64,000 bases of DNA from Sapria himalayana (taxonomy: Eukaryota > Streptophyta > Magnoliopsida > Malpighiales > Rafflesiaceae). A program made the position numbers and the translations under genes. The stretch spans positions 1,442,281 through 1,506,280 of the forward strand of contig JAREIK010002991.1 of the NCBI GenBank assembly GCA_029783825.1, written 5' to 3'. Numbering within the stretch: the stretch's first letter is position 1; each line of letters starts with the position of its first letter. Shown here one piece after another: positions 12,101-24,008 of this stretch. The notes beneath the pieces are model-generated. The model was given only the letters and a program-made list of their open reading frames with translations, did no database searches and was not told where the DNA came from.

Positions 12101-15100
12101 CACAGTGGCTGCACTGCATGTGACAGTGTTTGTGTCTGTGTGTGTGTGACTGGTGCAGTGAGGGTGCGCAATGGGCGCACCATGCGTGGAAGTAGGCACA
12201 TCATGTGTGTGTGTCGCTGGTGCAGTAAGGGTGCAAAGTGAATGTAGTGTTGGTTCGAATTGGTGCGCCCATGCGCATGTGCAGTGTGCATAGTGACTTG
12301 TTGTGGCTATCTAGTTTGTGTCGTGATGTGCCTGCCGCATGTGTATTCGCATATAGATAATGATAAGATTCTGATAATTATTTTATGGAAGCCAGGGCTC
12401 AAAAATTAGGTACCATGGACTAAAGAAGTTCATATCTGATTATATAGTCAGAAGTTTCTCAACTTTTGATTCGCTTTATATTCAACTTGGAAAACACAAA
12501 TATATCATATAATTTCCCATGTTATAAGTCTTAAATTAGAGGAGCTTGGGGAGCCTAAGTAAGTTTTTTACTTTATATTATTTTATTTTATTTTATTTTA
12601 TTTTTTTTTATTTTTTTGTTTTTTTTTTGTTTTTTTTTTTTGTTTTTTTTTCTTTTTTTATGTTTTTTTTATGTTTTTATTTTTTTTATTTATTTATTTT
12701 TTTTATTTGTTTATTTTTTTTATTTGTTTATTTGTTTATTTTTTTTATTTGTTTATTTTTTTTATTTGTTTATTTGTTTATTTTTTTTATTTGTTTATTT
12801 TTTTTATTTGTTTATTTTTTTATTTTTTTTATTTTTTTATTTTTTGATTTTTTGATTTTTTTATTTTTTTATTTTGAGGATTTATAACATATCTTTTTTA
12901 TGTCTAATTTTGAGGAGGTTCTCGAATCCAATAGTCATTGATCTTCCTAACTTGTCGACGCTAGGATTAGAGGTATCAAGTGGCCCGGGCAGCCAGGGCC
13001 CTGCCGAAGACATGCCCTGGCATGGTACCATCTAGAACAGTGTTGTGCCGGCTCGAGTCACGGCTTATGCCATACCGGGTCTTGTACCCCTGATATCAGG
13101 TCAGGTATCAGAAGCGATGCGATTGGACTGCACCCGATCTACCCACACTTTTTTTAATATTTTTTTATTAAAAAAAAAAACTAGTCGACCAGCCCACTAG
13201 CCCAAATTGGCACTGCATGATCCGGCACGAACTCGCCACGACCCGGCAAGTACTGATCTGAATTCGGCAGACTCGGGTTGTGTCGATCTAGCTATTTTTG
13301 AGTTGTGTTGTGCTTGGCACGGCCCATTTTGACACTCTATCTAGGATCGGAACAAAATGTGTTGAATTGTATAAAAAAGTTCACTATAGAGAAGCTATAA
13401 ATCTTTTAGCCATAAAGGAATTCAAACAAGAAAAGTAGCCTTAAGCCGTGTCTCCCTTTCTAGCTGCTCAAGAAATTGTCACCTTTAAAAATAGAAATTT
13501 TGATCAATCAATCAAGAAATAAAGCTAACAAGCTAGTATCAAATATGCAAGAAAGCTCTAGCTTGTTTGCTCCTTCATCTAGGTATCACGTAGCTATTTT
13601 TATGAAATTTGAATTCGGAAATTCAATTTCTATTTTAGGGTTTACGGAGATTCAATCAAATTGGTTTAATTGTCGAAATTGAAAACTCAATTTTAATCTA
13701 GATGTGTCAAACAGGACGTGTCGGGCCGGCCTGTCCTATTTTTGTGAGCACGACCGTTACCGTGTCATGCTTGGCCAAGCACGATTTATTCAAGCTAGGC
13801 ACGGCCCGGTGGTAAATCTACTATGCTGGGTCAGGCCCGTACGGGCCTGTTTAAAAAATAATAATTTTTTTTATTTTTAAATATTTAATTTTTTGTATTA
13901 AACCATTTATTAAATATATATTATACATAGGTAATATTTAAAAGTTTTAAATTTGTAACTTGAAAATTGTTGAATATACAATATTAATAAAGTTTATTTT
14001 TGTTATTATTTTTTAATAAATTTAGATTATAATTTATTAGAATTAAATTATCGAGTTTTTAATTAAAAACTTAAACACAAAAATAAATTAAAAAAAAATT
14101 CGTTAAAAAAAATTACAAAATCACAAAAATAAAAGCAAACAAAATATCTAATCGACCTGTAGATACCGAAACAAAGCAAATATAACGTAACGTAAATAAA
14201 AAAGCATACAATCAATACAAAACAAAACATCGAAACCAAAAATTAGAATCAAAAATAACACAGATCATTAACTGTGTCCGTGATTGTGAAGCATCAAAAA
14301 TTAAAATCAAGTGGCAATGATAAATGGCATGTGGTGTGGCATGGCATTGGCAACTGGCATCTGGCAACAGGTAGGGGCAAGGGGCAACCGGCAACCACGT
14401 CAATCGTCAATCGGTATATAATGATCATCATCAACCGTAACATCAAAATTACTATCATATGAATCATCATCAGCAATCAACTTCTTCGCTTTCGCAACGG
14501 ATGTAGTCTTTATCCCAGTTTCAGCATGATCCTGGATGCTAAATCTCGAATCTTCTCAATCCTTCATACAAGCTAATACCTTAATAATATCTGGACGTAA
14601 TCTCGACCTTCTATCCAAAATCACGTTCACTGCAATAGAAAAAATATACTCTGATACTACGCTCGACACTGGAGGAGTCGTTGATCTTGTGTCATCCTAT
14701 ATAATACGGGAAGGTGGACTCATTTGATTTTTACTACTGTAATATATCAAGATTCTTAGTATTAGAATGTGATAGGATTGAGCAGTAATCGATATCTAAG
14801 TACCGAGAAAGCTTTCTCCTATGTGACGATCCACCCCGTCATTTCTTTCTTGCTAACTAAATGGAAAAATCATCTCCGAAAAATGTATTCATGTCCGTAA
14901 TCACAGTCTCGCTACTACTAATATCATGCTTAATTTCGTAGTATGTGAACATGCCAGTCAACTTCTTGTGAATGAACCCTTCAGTTGGGTCTTTTAGGTT
15001 CAGGCACGAGGAAATGTAAGTCAGGGTGTTATTTACCTATTCCACCATAATCCTAGGGTCCATGCATGCGGCGAGATAATAAAGAGATGAAACGGTAGAT

Positions 15101-18100
15101 CACTATTTTAAGTATTTGATTTTCATCTCTGCAACTATATGGCTAAATATCAGGTCAGCTCGATACTTTCCTAAATATGATACTAATGTTGCATATGCAC
15201 CTGAGTGCAATACAAATCGTAGAAGTATAAACCGATGAACTTATGTTCATTGTGTCATAAAAAAATTTATAGGAATTTCATAAATGAAATTCTTATAGTC
15301 CAGTTAGTATCATTATTGACGTAGTCGGATATCGCGTATTCGTATTCAAAACATGACTCCAATATCATGTACGTGTACTTTCAATGGTGTCTCTCATTCG
15401 ATTGGAATTTCTTCTTAAGATTCGCAGATAAATAGAGATTATCAAATTTTTGTTATCTGCAAAGAGTACGAATATATTTAAATATATTACGTATATTATC
15501 CAAAGTAAGGAAACACACCTTTATACTCACTTGTACAATCAGGTTAATCACGTGACACATGCTTTTGACATGAAAAATATCTCTTAATGGTGAGTCTCTA
15601 ATATTCCTAATAAACATGTTAATCTCTACTTCATTATTAGATGCATTATCAAAAGTGATACTAAAATTTTATTTTGAATTTTATATTTTCTAAAGATTTT
15701 TATCATACACTCAAAAATGGCCGGGCCATCATTAGGATGGAGAATCTCAGAGAATCCTAAAATTTTTTTATTCATTATCCAGTTAGAATCTACATAATGG
15801 TCGGTGAGACATGCATAAAATGATTCATCATGACTTGTCCGAATATCGGACGTCACGGACACTACTCCGCTATATGCCATAAATTCATTAATTATTTTTT
15901 ATTTTTATAACTTATATAATTTTTAATATGTCATTCCTAGATGTGGACCTAGAAATCCTATAATAAGCAGACTGAAAATATGTCTGCATGATGCGCACTA
16001 CCCTTGGATCTTCTGAAAATCTGATCGGAAGACCCATCAATGTGATAAGTTGGTCATGTTTTCCCTACCCAACTCCCTGCGGTATATGAAGAGAGTAAGC
16101 TTTGAGACTGAACTGGATTAAGTCTCAAAAAATACAGTGCTAAGTTGGGTTTGCCTAAGATCTAATACACCATGTTTTTTGGTGCATAATTCGGCATGCT
16201 TCTTAAGGTGCTCAGTCCCAAATAAACATTTACTAGTTAAATTTCTCATACAATATTTATACTGTGTCATTTCTTCTTCCTCGCCCTTAATATTTTTTTA
16301 TTTTATTATAATAAAATGAGTTCAAACTATAAAAGTCCTCCTAATTTTTTATTTTTTAGATGTTTGGGTTGAGACGACTGATGAAATCAAAGTTTCAGCA
16401 GCCTCAGATCTCTGTGTAAAATTTTTATTTTCTAAATATAAATATATTTCATTAGTATTAGTCATTTTTTTGGATTTTTGTTAAACATGAGGCATAACCT
16501 ATATGATAGATTTTAAATATTCGGATTAAAGAGAAACTAGAGAGTGAAAGTAAACAAAAATACTTATTTTTTTTAAATAATAATTTAAGTTAAAAGTTAT
16601 AGTTCAGTACTAAATAAAAATTAAAATACCCGTAAAGCAGTGAAGTAGATCACGTGCACGATGCACCACAGTCTAGTTCAGACTTTCAAACCCGAGTTGT
16701 GAGTCCCGAAAAACCGAGATGAATAACGAAATCTCGAGTTCTGAGAAAGAGAAAAGCAAGAGCTTTAAGTTAAATTTCAGAGAGTGAGAGTAAATGTTTA
16801 TAAAAAACATAAAATTTATAGGGAGGCAGGGAATTTTTTATAGATTAAAGGAAAGAAATTTTTTTTTAAAAAAATAATTTTTAATATTTTTTTTTAATTT
16901 TATATTGATATATAGGTGGGCAGAATCATGAGGGCCGTCGGATTTTGCCACCTAGCCGTTGGAGGTGAAATCCAACGGCTAATATTCAAATTTTATTTTA
17001 TTTTTTTTAATCATTGTGGGTTGGATTTGGGTCGGCCAGGACCATGGGTCGGGTCGAAGTGGATTCAGACCTGTGCCCGCTCTTTTTCCCAATCTGTATG
17101 GCTCTAGTGGTGGGGCGCTGTAGGTCTCGGTGTCTCGTGCCGGCAGGCGGTGTCACAAGCCATGAAATCATGCCGGGTCAGGCCCGGCACGAGGCCCGGT
17201 TGGCCTCGGCACGCCACGACACGATTGGTGCTATGGTCAGGCACGACACGGGCCCAGGCACGAGAAATTCTCGTGCCGGGCCGGCCCTGACACTGCCGAA
17301 TCGTGTCGTGCCTCGTGCCTGTCCAGGCCGGCCTGTCCCAGAGATTCTAGCTGGAACAATAAATTTACTGTTGAATGAATCGTGCATGACTTATTACTTA
17401 TTATTTTTTTTATACAACCCTAGTAAAAATAGTTTAATTTAAAAAAAAATAAAAAAAGTCATGGCAAGGTTAGCTCTAGAATCTTAATTCTTTGATTGAA
17501 AAGTGATGTGAATATTATGATCCTAAGTTCTTTTTAAATTGTAAATTAATTATGAGATTCAAAAAATTAAAAATTATAGTTAATTTCTGGACTTTATCTC
17601 AGCTTTGGGATCAAAGACGTGATATTGCTTTGTTTTTTTTTTATCGTTTGGGATAAAAGGGTAAAAATTAGGGTTTTCTAGCCAGGATAAAAGAAAACCC
17701 CAATTGAGATTTTGTGTCAAAATTAGAGTCTTAGAAATTAATAGAGATTGGGTTTTTGTTTAGTTGTGGTTTGCAAGCCCTTCATTATTGGGGAAGGATA
17801 TATGAGATATTTATGTTGGAATTAAATTGTTTCGACCGAATTGGTTTATTTGTAGGAATTAAATTTGAAAATTCAATTTTTATGTTGGAATTTATTTGTT
17901 TCAACCAAATTGGTTTATTGGTGGAAATTAAATTCAAATTTTTAATTTATATTTTTTGGTTCATGAGATTTCGGCCGAATTAAAATAAGCATATTGATGG
18001 AAATTGAATTTGTTAATTTAATTTATATTTTAGGATTTTTGAAATTTCAACTTAATTGGGTTTAGTAGAAAACTAAGATAAAATATAATTTTTTTTTCAA

Positions 18101-20075
18101 CTTTGTTCAAACAATACTAGTGATGAACTTATTATTGATGAACTTATTATTATTTTCTAGCTGACTTGTGAAAAATAACAAGAGATAACTAAGAAATATT
18201 CTTTTCTAGCTGACCCTAGGGACTCTTTAATAAACTATTTAATTTTTTCAAACTATTAGAAATTTAAATTTTTAATGGTTTGTAAAAATTAATATGTTTG
18301 ATAAAAAATATTTGAGAATCGTTAATTAAAAATTTTAAGTGAAATAACATTGAAAATATTAAGTAGTCAATGACCTACTTAAAATTTTCCACAAAAATTT
18401 TCAACAAAAATTTTCCACAATTTTAAAAAAAAAAAAGTTATCATTTTCTCCTATTTTTTTCCTTTTTTTTTCGTTTCTCACTCACATTACAGTTTAGCTT
18501 ATGAATTTGTATTGTCCTTCTTTCTTTGACACCATAAACCCTAATCCTAATTCTCTTTCATGATTAAATTTAAGAGAAAAAATAACAAATCAATTAGTTG
18601 TTCATTAATTTTTATTTTTATATTAAAAATTTGCATAGTTTTAAAGAGTTTAGATTATATTAGTTATTTTTTAAATATTTTTATTTATTTTATAGATTTA
18701 TGATTTATTTATGCATATGTTTTTAGGAATTTTATTTTTTATAATAATTAATAATTATAGTGAAAAAAAATTATTTAAAATTCTATTTATGTTAAATAAT
18801 ATGTAATACAATGATACTAAGGGTAAATATGTAAAATATATCATTTTCAGCATTCAGCATTTATAGTTATCAAACAATATATTTATCTTCAGTATTCAAT
18901 TAACAGTAATTTATCAAACAGTTTTTCATTATAAATTCAATACTTATAAAATTCAGTCTTAATTTTTCTGCACTTATTTTTCAGCACTTAATTTTTTCAG
19001 TTTTATCAAACATACCCTTAGTGATAACAATGATAAAAGCAACATAAGAATTATTTTTTCTTAGTTGAATTAGAGATAATAAATAACAAAATAGGGAACA
19101 AAATAAAAATACACTCACCTTACTGATTTAGGGAGAATAAATTAGGTGTTAAAAGGGCCGGGTGGCCCAGCCACGGCCCTCGACACAGCCCAGTTCAGAA
19201 CCGTGCCTCGTGCTGGGCTAGGCTGCCCCATGGCACGGTTTGTACCGTGCTGTGCCGACATGAGCCATGCTTTGTGTTGGGCTAGGCACGACTGTGTGCC
19301 TGGCCCGGTAGCATAGTGCCTGGTCCAGCAACCTCAAGAAACAGAACAAGCCCATCATGGATGCTAAAGCTTCAATGCTACCTTCCATGGAGTAGGAATT
19401 TGAATCATCTCTCTCTCTCTCTTGGATCAGAGAGAGAGAGAGAGAGAGTGTGTGTGTGTGTGTGTGTGTGTGTTATGAAGTGTAATTGTTACTAGAGGAT
19501 TTGGTCGGGGATGATTTGCATAGGGTGTGGCTCATGTCGTGCTGAATGGCTGTGTCGTGCATTTTGTGCAGGTCGTGCTGGATGGCCCATGTCGAGCTCT
19601 GCGTCAGAACATAGGCCATTTTGTGTGGCCCAGCATGGCTTATTCGGGCCATGTCATGGGCTGGGTTCAGGCCATTTGACCCGATGGACACGTCTATTCA
19701 ACCGGTGGAATGGCCATTTAGCCCATATAAGTTTTGTTATGTGATTTTTAAGATGTTATTCTTTTACTTCAATTTTGTTTCTCAATATTTGTCAGGTGCT
19801 CAGAGCCATATTATATTAGTGGAATTCAATTTTATTAGCAAATAGACACATGCACAAGGCACGCTCCCACGTGTGTTTGTGTGGGTGCACATGTGTGTGC
19901 ACGCGCGTGCGTGGGTCTGTGTCTGTCATATATCCAGAGTAACTGCTTTAATTTTTTTTTGCTGTTTCTAAGATCGTGTTTTTTCCAGGTTACCCCCAAG
20001 GTTATACGCTTGAGAAAACGATGGCTTGACGTGAACAAACGCAAATCAATGAGCCGACGCCCAAGAGATTTCTGA
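6132..20075 (+). CDS. TypA/BipA-like translational GTPase, C-terminal exons (5' part outside window)
   Basis: Six coding exons: 6132-6181, 6452-6538, 11649-11699, 11775-11858, 11971-12021 and 19989-20075 (TGA 20073-20075). All introns inside are GT-AG and the phases agree; the first exon needs one base from an exon to the left of the window. Joined, the exons read without a stop: a YEKYRGPLKNVRKGVL segment, then SMGNGIITAHALMNLEARG, then YDGMIVGEHSRDTDLDVNPV, then KELTNVRAACKDENVKLSPP, then TLEEAIGYVALDELIEVTPK, and a basic tail ending SMSRRPRDF. This is the C-terminal domain of TypA/BipA, a ribosome-associated GTPase. The YDGMIVGEHSR and NPVRNKELTN motifs and the RLRKRWLDVNKRK tail suit the bacterial-type organellar paralogue (from memory the At2g31060 type) rather than the other plastid TypA. 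The GTPase and EF-G-like domains must lie upstream. Introns of 5.1 and 8.0 kb are filled with hAT copies. Organelle targeting cannot be judged without the N terminus. Confidence 0.9.
10560..11490. mobile_element. Older family B-like element, interrupted by a younger copy
   Basis: GC-rich sequence with GGCCCGGCCCGGCACGG words resumes on both sides of the element at 10914-11313 and ends in TTTGACACATCTA at 11478-11490, a family B terminus matching the one at 13699. The left terminus is not clear and the start is approximate. Confidence 0.5.
10914..11313. mobile_element. Family B hAT-like MITE, copy 2 (nested)
   Basis: 400 bp; begins TAGAGGTGTCAAATGGG, ends TTGACATCTCTA; perfect target duplication GGTGGCCA at 10906-10913 and 11314-11321. 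Contains three tandem units of about 41 bp (about 11024-11150), each with CCTAATTCTAAAAAAAATTAG and GGGCGCGCCC. Located in the 5.1-kb intron of the TypA-like gene. Confidence 0.9.
12580..12885 (+). repeat. T-rich (TTTTATTTG)n tract
   Basis: About 300 bases composed almost only of T with periodic A and G (TTTTTTTATTTGTTTA units). The Phe-rich ORFs across it are not genes. In the last TypA-like intron. Confidence 0.93.
12968..13339. mobile_element. Family B hAT-like MITE, copy 3
   Basis: 372 bp; begins TAGAGGTATCAAGTGGCCC, ends TTTTGACACTCTA; target duplication GCTAGGAT (12960-12967) against TCTAGGAT (13340-13347), 7 of 8. In the last intron of the TypA-like gene. Confidence 0.85.
14520..16290 (-). 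pseudogene. hAT (RICESLEEPER-like) transposase pseudogene
   Basis: Reading from high to low coordinates, three domains survive in the right order. About 16290-16150: a BED zinc finger (GTEHLKKHAELCTKK, with the first Cys of the CxxC replaced by Tyr). 15880-15626: the catalytic core (VTSDIRTSHDESFYACLTDH, YVDSNWIMNKKILGF). About 14660-14545: the C-terminal dimerisation segment (SVVSEYIFSIAVNV, LDRRSRLRPDIIKVLACMKD). The Trp that normally follows KD is a TGA stop. Many other stops and frameshifts separate the blocks, so no functional protein is possible. The family catalyses cut-and-paste transposition with 8-bp target duplications. Confidence 0.88.
16953..16981. repeat. Perfect 10-bp-stem hairpin TAGCCGTTGG / CCAACGGCTA
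   Basis: A 10-bp stem with a 9-base loop, inside the GC-rich right arm region of the degraded hAT. It may be a subterminal motif of that or another element. Confidence 0.6.
18236..19021. repeat. Dispersed 0.75-kb AT-rich repeat, copy 1
   Basis: Shares long colinear segments with 50845-51545, including CAATTAGTTGTTCATTAAT-like and CATTTATAGTTATCAAA words, and ends ATCAAACATACCC. Termini are unclear; it could be a MITE of an undetermined superfamily. Confidence 0.75.
19142..19696. mobile_element. Diverged family B-like element with microsatellite insertion
   Basis: Starts near TTAGGTGTTAAAAGGGCC and ends GGACACGTCTA, with GC-rich arms containing GGCACG words. An inner TC/GA/TG microsatellite lies at about 19412-19473. 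No target duplication was found, so the limits are approximate. Confidence 0.55.
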
Positions 20076-20080
20076 TTCAC

Positions 20081-20330
<250 letters not shown>

Positions 20331-20788
20331 TAAAAATATGCAGAGGATTTCAGAGGCGAAATTTCCTTTGGAAATTGGTTACTTAGAAACATCAGCAATT
20401 TTTGTTTTGTTTTTTGTTTTTTTCAAGCTTTGGGAGATTCAGAAATAATAATTAACTTTCAATTTATTGACAGAGTCATCTCTAAATAATTAATTAATTT
20501 TTAAATGTTTTGAAATTTTTTATAAATATTTAATCTCAAAACTCTGATATTTATAAAAAATCATAATTTATAATTATGTAATTATAGAATATGTTTTAAA
20601 ATTTAAATTTTATCAATTAGATAAATGAAAATAATATCAAGAAAATTTATTTTGGATTAAGCAATAGTAATATATATATATATAATACTTGTTCCCTCTA
20701 TTTGTAAATCTTTTTTTTGTGTTGTTGGATTACTTTTATTTTTGTTATATATTATATTCTTTTAATTTTCTTACATAAATTTTAAAAA

Positions 20789-20930
20789 TACACACACACA
20801 CACACACACACACACACTCGTATACACGCACACACACACTCGTATACACGCACACACACACTCGTATACACGCACACACACACTCGTATACACGCACACA
20901 CATGCACATACACACACAGATATATATATA
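20789..20930 (+). repeat. CA microsatellite and 24-bp CTCGTATACACG minisatellite
   Basis: A (CA)n run is followed by four near-perfect 24-bp units CTCGTATACACGCACACACA. The array ends about 50 bases upstream of the PPR start codon, so it lies in its promoter or 5' UTR. Confidence 0.9.
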
Positions 20931-20979
20931 TGCTTCATAAACAAAAATTGGAGGATCAGTTTTTACGATTCTGACCTGC

Positions 20980-23169
20980 ATGGTTGCGGGTTCACATGTT
21001 TATCAGCATCAAGAACTTGTTCGGCTTCTGCGAGCCTGCTCAAAAATTGCTTCTCTAGAGAGAACGAAGATTCTTCATGCGCTTACGATCACAGTTGACG
21101 TCGAGCCGAAGCAAATCGTTTTCCTACAGAACAATGTCATCGTCTTCTATGCCAAAGTCGGCAGCTATTATATGGCACAGAAGGTGTTTGATAATATGCC
21201 CAAGAGAAACAAAGCATCCTACAACTCTATGATCAGCTGCTACAGTAGGTGCGGATCTATACGCGAAGCGTGGGAAATGTATTATGAGATGATGAGCTGT
21301 GGGATGAGAGCCAACAACTTCACGATCGCAAGTTTATTGTCGTCTTCTTCCACCGATCCTCTTGTTGGTGTTCAGTTACAGTCCTTAACAATGAAGAGTG
21401 GACTGTTCCATGCTGATGCGTTTGTGGGAACTGCCTTGCTGGCCTTGTTTGGAAGGTCTGGTTTGTTAAACGAGTCGTTTCTTGTCTTCAAGGACATGCC
21501 CGTCAGGAGCACGGTTACGTGGAACTGTATCATCTCTCTGTTTGCTCGCCATGGCCCCGTGGAAAATGGTATCCTGTTGTTTCGTGAGCTTGTTAGGCGT
21601 GAGGCTCCATTCTCTGAATCTTCGTTTAAGAGTGTTTTATGTGGCCTGAAAGAAGAACGAGATTTGGAGCTGGGACAGCAAATCCATGGATCGATCTTTA
21701 AAAGCGGATTCGGTCGGGAAAACTCGGTTGGAAATTCTCTTCTGCAGATGTACGGGAAATGCACCAACAGACCTTTCGTGGAGAGGATGCTCGCCGATGT
21801 CGCCGATAAGGATGTTGTTACGTGGAACATAATGACCAGCGCACTGGACAAGAGTGGAAGCCCGGGAGAAGCCATTGGATTCTTCTCGAATATGGAAAAC
21901 CTAGGCATCATCCCTAACCATGTCACTTTTACGAGTGTTATCGGCTCCTGCACAGGATCTGGTATTTCAATGGCCGCGGAATGCTTCCACGCGAAATTAA
22001 TCAAGTTGCAGTTCCATTCTCACGATCACACCGGAAGCGCTCTGGTGAATTATTACGCGAAATGCAACAAATTAGACGATGCAGTCCGCTGTTTCGGCGA
22101 GGTGCGCGACAAGAACGTTGTTGCATGGAACTCTCTGATCGCAGATTGCGCTGTCGGATTCATTTCTGCTACGAATTTGCTCTCGGAAATGCTTCGATTA
22201 GGCTGCCGACCTAATGAATTTTCGTTTACTTCGGTTCTCATAAAATTGGCGTCGTCTTCAGATCTGCATCAGATTCATTGTTTGATCGTCAAAATGGGCT
22301 ACCAGAACAATGATTTCGTGTTGAGCTCGCTGATCTCCTCGTATAACAAGAACGATCGCATGTCCGACGCATTCATCTTCGTTCCTAAATCTGCCGAAAC
22401 ACAGCTCTCGCCTTCTTCTTTGAACTGTATCGCTGCGGTTCACAGTAGTTGCAGAAACTATAACGAAGCACTGAATGTACTTTCCGCGATCGAAGAACCC
22501 GACGTAGTTTCGTGGAACATAGCCATTGCAGCGTGCTCTCGAGCCGGCAACCAGAAGGAGGCTTTCGAATTGCTGAAACACATGCGCATGGCAGGGTTCG
22601 AGCCGGACGAGTACACGTACGTGAGCCTCCTGTCTGTTTCCGGTGAGCATGGCGATCATTCGTTGGGCAGCTCTGTTCATAGCTTCCTCATAAAGAGAAA
22701 TTTCAATCTCTGCGACACATTTGTGTGTAATGTCCTGATAGATATGTACGGGAAATGTGGAAGCGTCGAGAGCGCGATGGAAGCCTTCAGCATGGTTACA
22801 AACAAAACTCTGATCACATGGACAGCTCTAATCTCTGCCCTGGGAATCAATGGCTGTGCTCGTAGTGCATTGGAGATGTTCGACAAAATGCTTCGATTAG
22901 GGTTCTTGGCTGATACCGTTGCTTTTCTTTCTGCTCTCTCAGCGTGCAGGCATGGAAGACTGGTGAGAGAGGGGATGACATTGTTCGGGAAGATGATTAG
23001 CTATGGGATGCAACCAGAACCTGGTCACTACCAGTGTGTCTTGGAGTTGCTGGCTAAGAATGGACAGATTAAGGAAGCGACGGCTCTGATTTCCAACATG
23101 CCTTTTCCACCAAACGTGCGCATGTGGAGCACCTTCCTGGAAGGCTCCAAACAACAAACAGTATGGTAA
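20980..23169 (+). CDS. PLS-class pentatricopeptide repeat protein, At3g58590-like
   Basis: A single uninterrupted 729-aa frame. Repeated PPR signatures run from about residue 50 to the C terminus: for example [67 protein letters not shown] and [20 protein letters not shown]. The alternating pattern is that of plant PLS-type PPR proteins, which bind organellar RNA in a sequence-specific way. It stops after WSTFLEG, with no complete E/E+ or DYW tail, so it is not expected to carry its own deaminase. Segment by segment it recalls Arabidopsis At3g58590, which has almost the same length (from memory). Lack of introns is normal for the family. The first 20 or so residues are not a convincing transit peptide. 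A CA/TA minisatellite ends only about 60 bases before the ATG. It lies downstream of and in the same direction as the TypA-like gene, and is convergent with the gene at 24681. Confidence 0.93.
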   Translation: MVAGSHVYQHQELVRLLRACSKIASLERTKILHALTITVDVEPKQIVFLQNNVIVFYAKVGSYYMAQKVFDNMPKRNKASYNSMISCYSRCGSIREAWEMYYEMMSCGMRANNFTIASLLSSSSTDPLVGVQLQSLTMKSGLFHADAFVGTALLALFGRSGLLNESFLVFKDMPVRSTVTWNCIISLFARHGPVENGILLFRELVRREAPFSESSFKSVLCGLKEERDLELGQQIHGSIFKSGFGRENSVGNSLLQMYGKCTNRPFVERMLADVADKDVVTWNIMTSALDKSGSPGEAIGFFSNMENLGIIPNHVTFTSVIGSCTGSGISMAAECFHAKLIKLQFHSHDHTGSALVNYYAKCNKLDDAVRCFGEVRDKNVVAWNSLIADCAVGFISATNLLSEMLRLGCRPNEFSFTSVLIKLASSSDLHQIHCLIVKMGYQNNDFVLSSLISSYNKNDRMSDAFIFVPKSAETQLSPSSLNCIAAVHSSCRNYNEALNVLSAIEEPDVVSWNIAIAACSRAGNQKEAFELLKHMRMAGFEPDEYTYVSLLSVSGEHGDHSLGSSVHSFLIKRNFNLCDTFVCNVLIDMYGKCGSVESAMEAFSMVTNKTLITWTALISALGINGCARSALEMFDKMLRLGFLADTVAFLSALSACRHGRLVREGMTLFGKMISYGMQPEPGHYQCVLELLAKNGQIKEATALISNMPFPPNVRMWSTFLEGSKQQTVW

Positions 23170-23344
23170 ACATTTACGCCATTAATGGATGAATAGGGTC
23201 TTTCGTTATTTTTTTTTCTAAGTATAAATCAGTTAGCTCGCATTTGAGTTTCTCATTCATCTCATGAAAGTAAAACAAGTTTCAAATTTTATATAAAATC
23301 AAAATGTGCCATGTCCAAGCATGCATCCTCATCCATATTTCATT

Positions 23345-23648
23345 ATATATATATATATATAGAGGTGTGTATCTATATAGATAACACTCATTTTAGCCAT
23401 CTAATGTATCATTAAACAGCCACATATGTACATGTATATACATGGGGGAGGGGTGTGTGTGTGCATCATCAGACAATTACATATGTACACACATATATAG
23501 GCATGTATATAATTAGACAATTACATATGTACACATATATAGGCATGTATATAATTCAACAATTACATATGTAATTGTCATTAGACAATTACATATGTAA
23601 ATATATAGGTGTGTGTGTGTGTCATTAGACAATTACTTATTACAAATA

Positions 23649-23686
<38 letters not shown>

Positions 23687-23972
23687 ATTAGACAATTATA
23701 TATTACAAATATAGGTGTGAGTGTGTGTGTGTGTGTGTGTCATTAGACAATTATATATTACAAATATAGGTGTGAGTGTGTGTGTGTGTGCATGTGTATC
23801 ATTAGACAATTACATATGTGCATATATAAGTGTGTGTGTGCATGTGTATGTATCATTAGACAGTTACATATATATATATAGGTGCATATATAGGTATGCA
23901 TGCGTATCATTAGACAATTACATATGTGCATATATAAGTGTGTGTGTGCATGTGTATGTATCATTAGACAGT

Positions 23973-24008
<36 letters not shown>

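Larger units (their letters stand above)
13699..17352 (-). mobile_element. Degraded RICESLEEPER-type hAT transposon (family B founder type)
   Basis: The low-coordinate end begins TAGATGTGTCAAACAGG followed by GC-rich GGCACGG-like subterminal sequence. A matching GC-rich arm with CCCGGCACGAGG and CGTGCCGGGCCGG motifs is at about 17140-17340. Between them sit recognisable pieces of a hAT transposase on the minus strand. The terminal words and subterminal arrays are the same as in the short family B elements in this window, so this is a decayed relative of the element that mobilised them. No exact right terminus or target duplication was found; the 17352 boundary is approximate. It sits in the 8.0-kb last intron of the TypA-like gene. 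Confidence 0.75.

Noticed and set aside
12546..12887. Phe-rich 113-aa ORF that could look like a membrane protein
   Set aside because: A T-rich low-complexity tract; composition alone explains the open frame.
21372..22004. 210-aa antisense ORF opposite the PPR gene
   Set aside because: Shadow frame of a well-supported coding sequence; no homology recognised.
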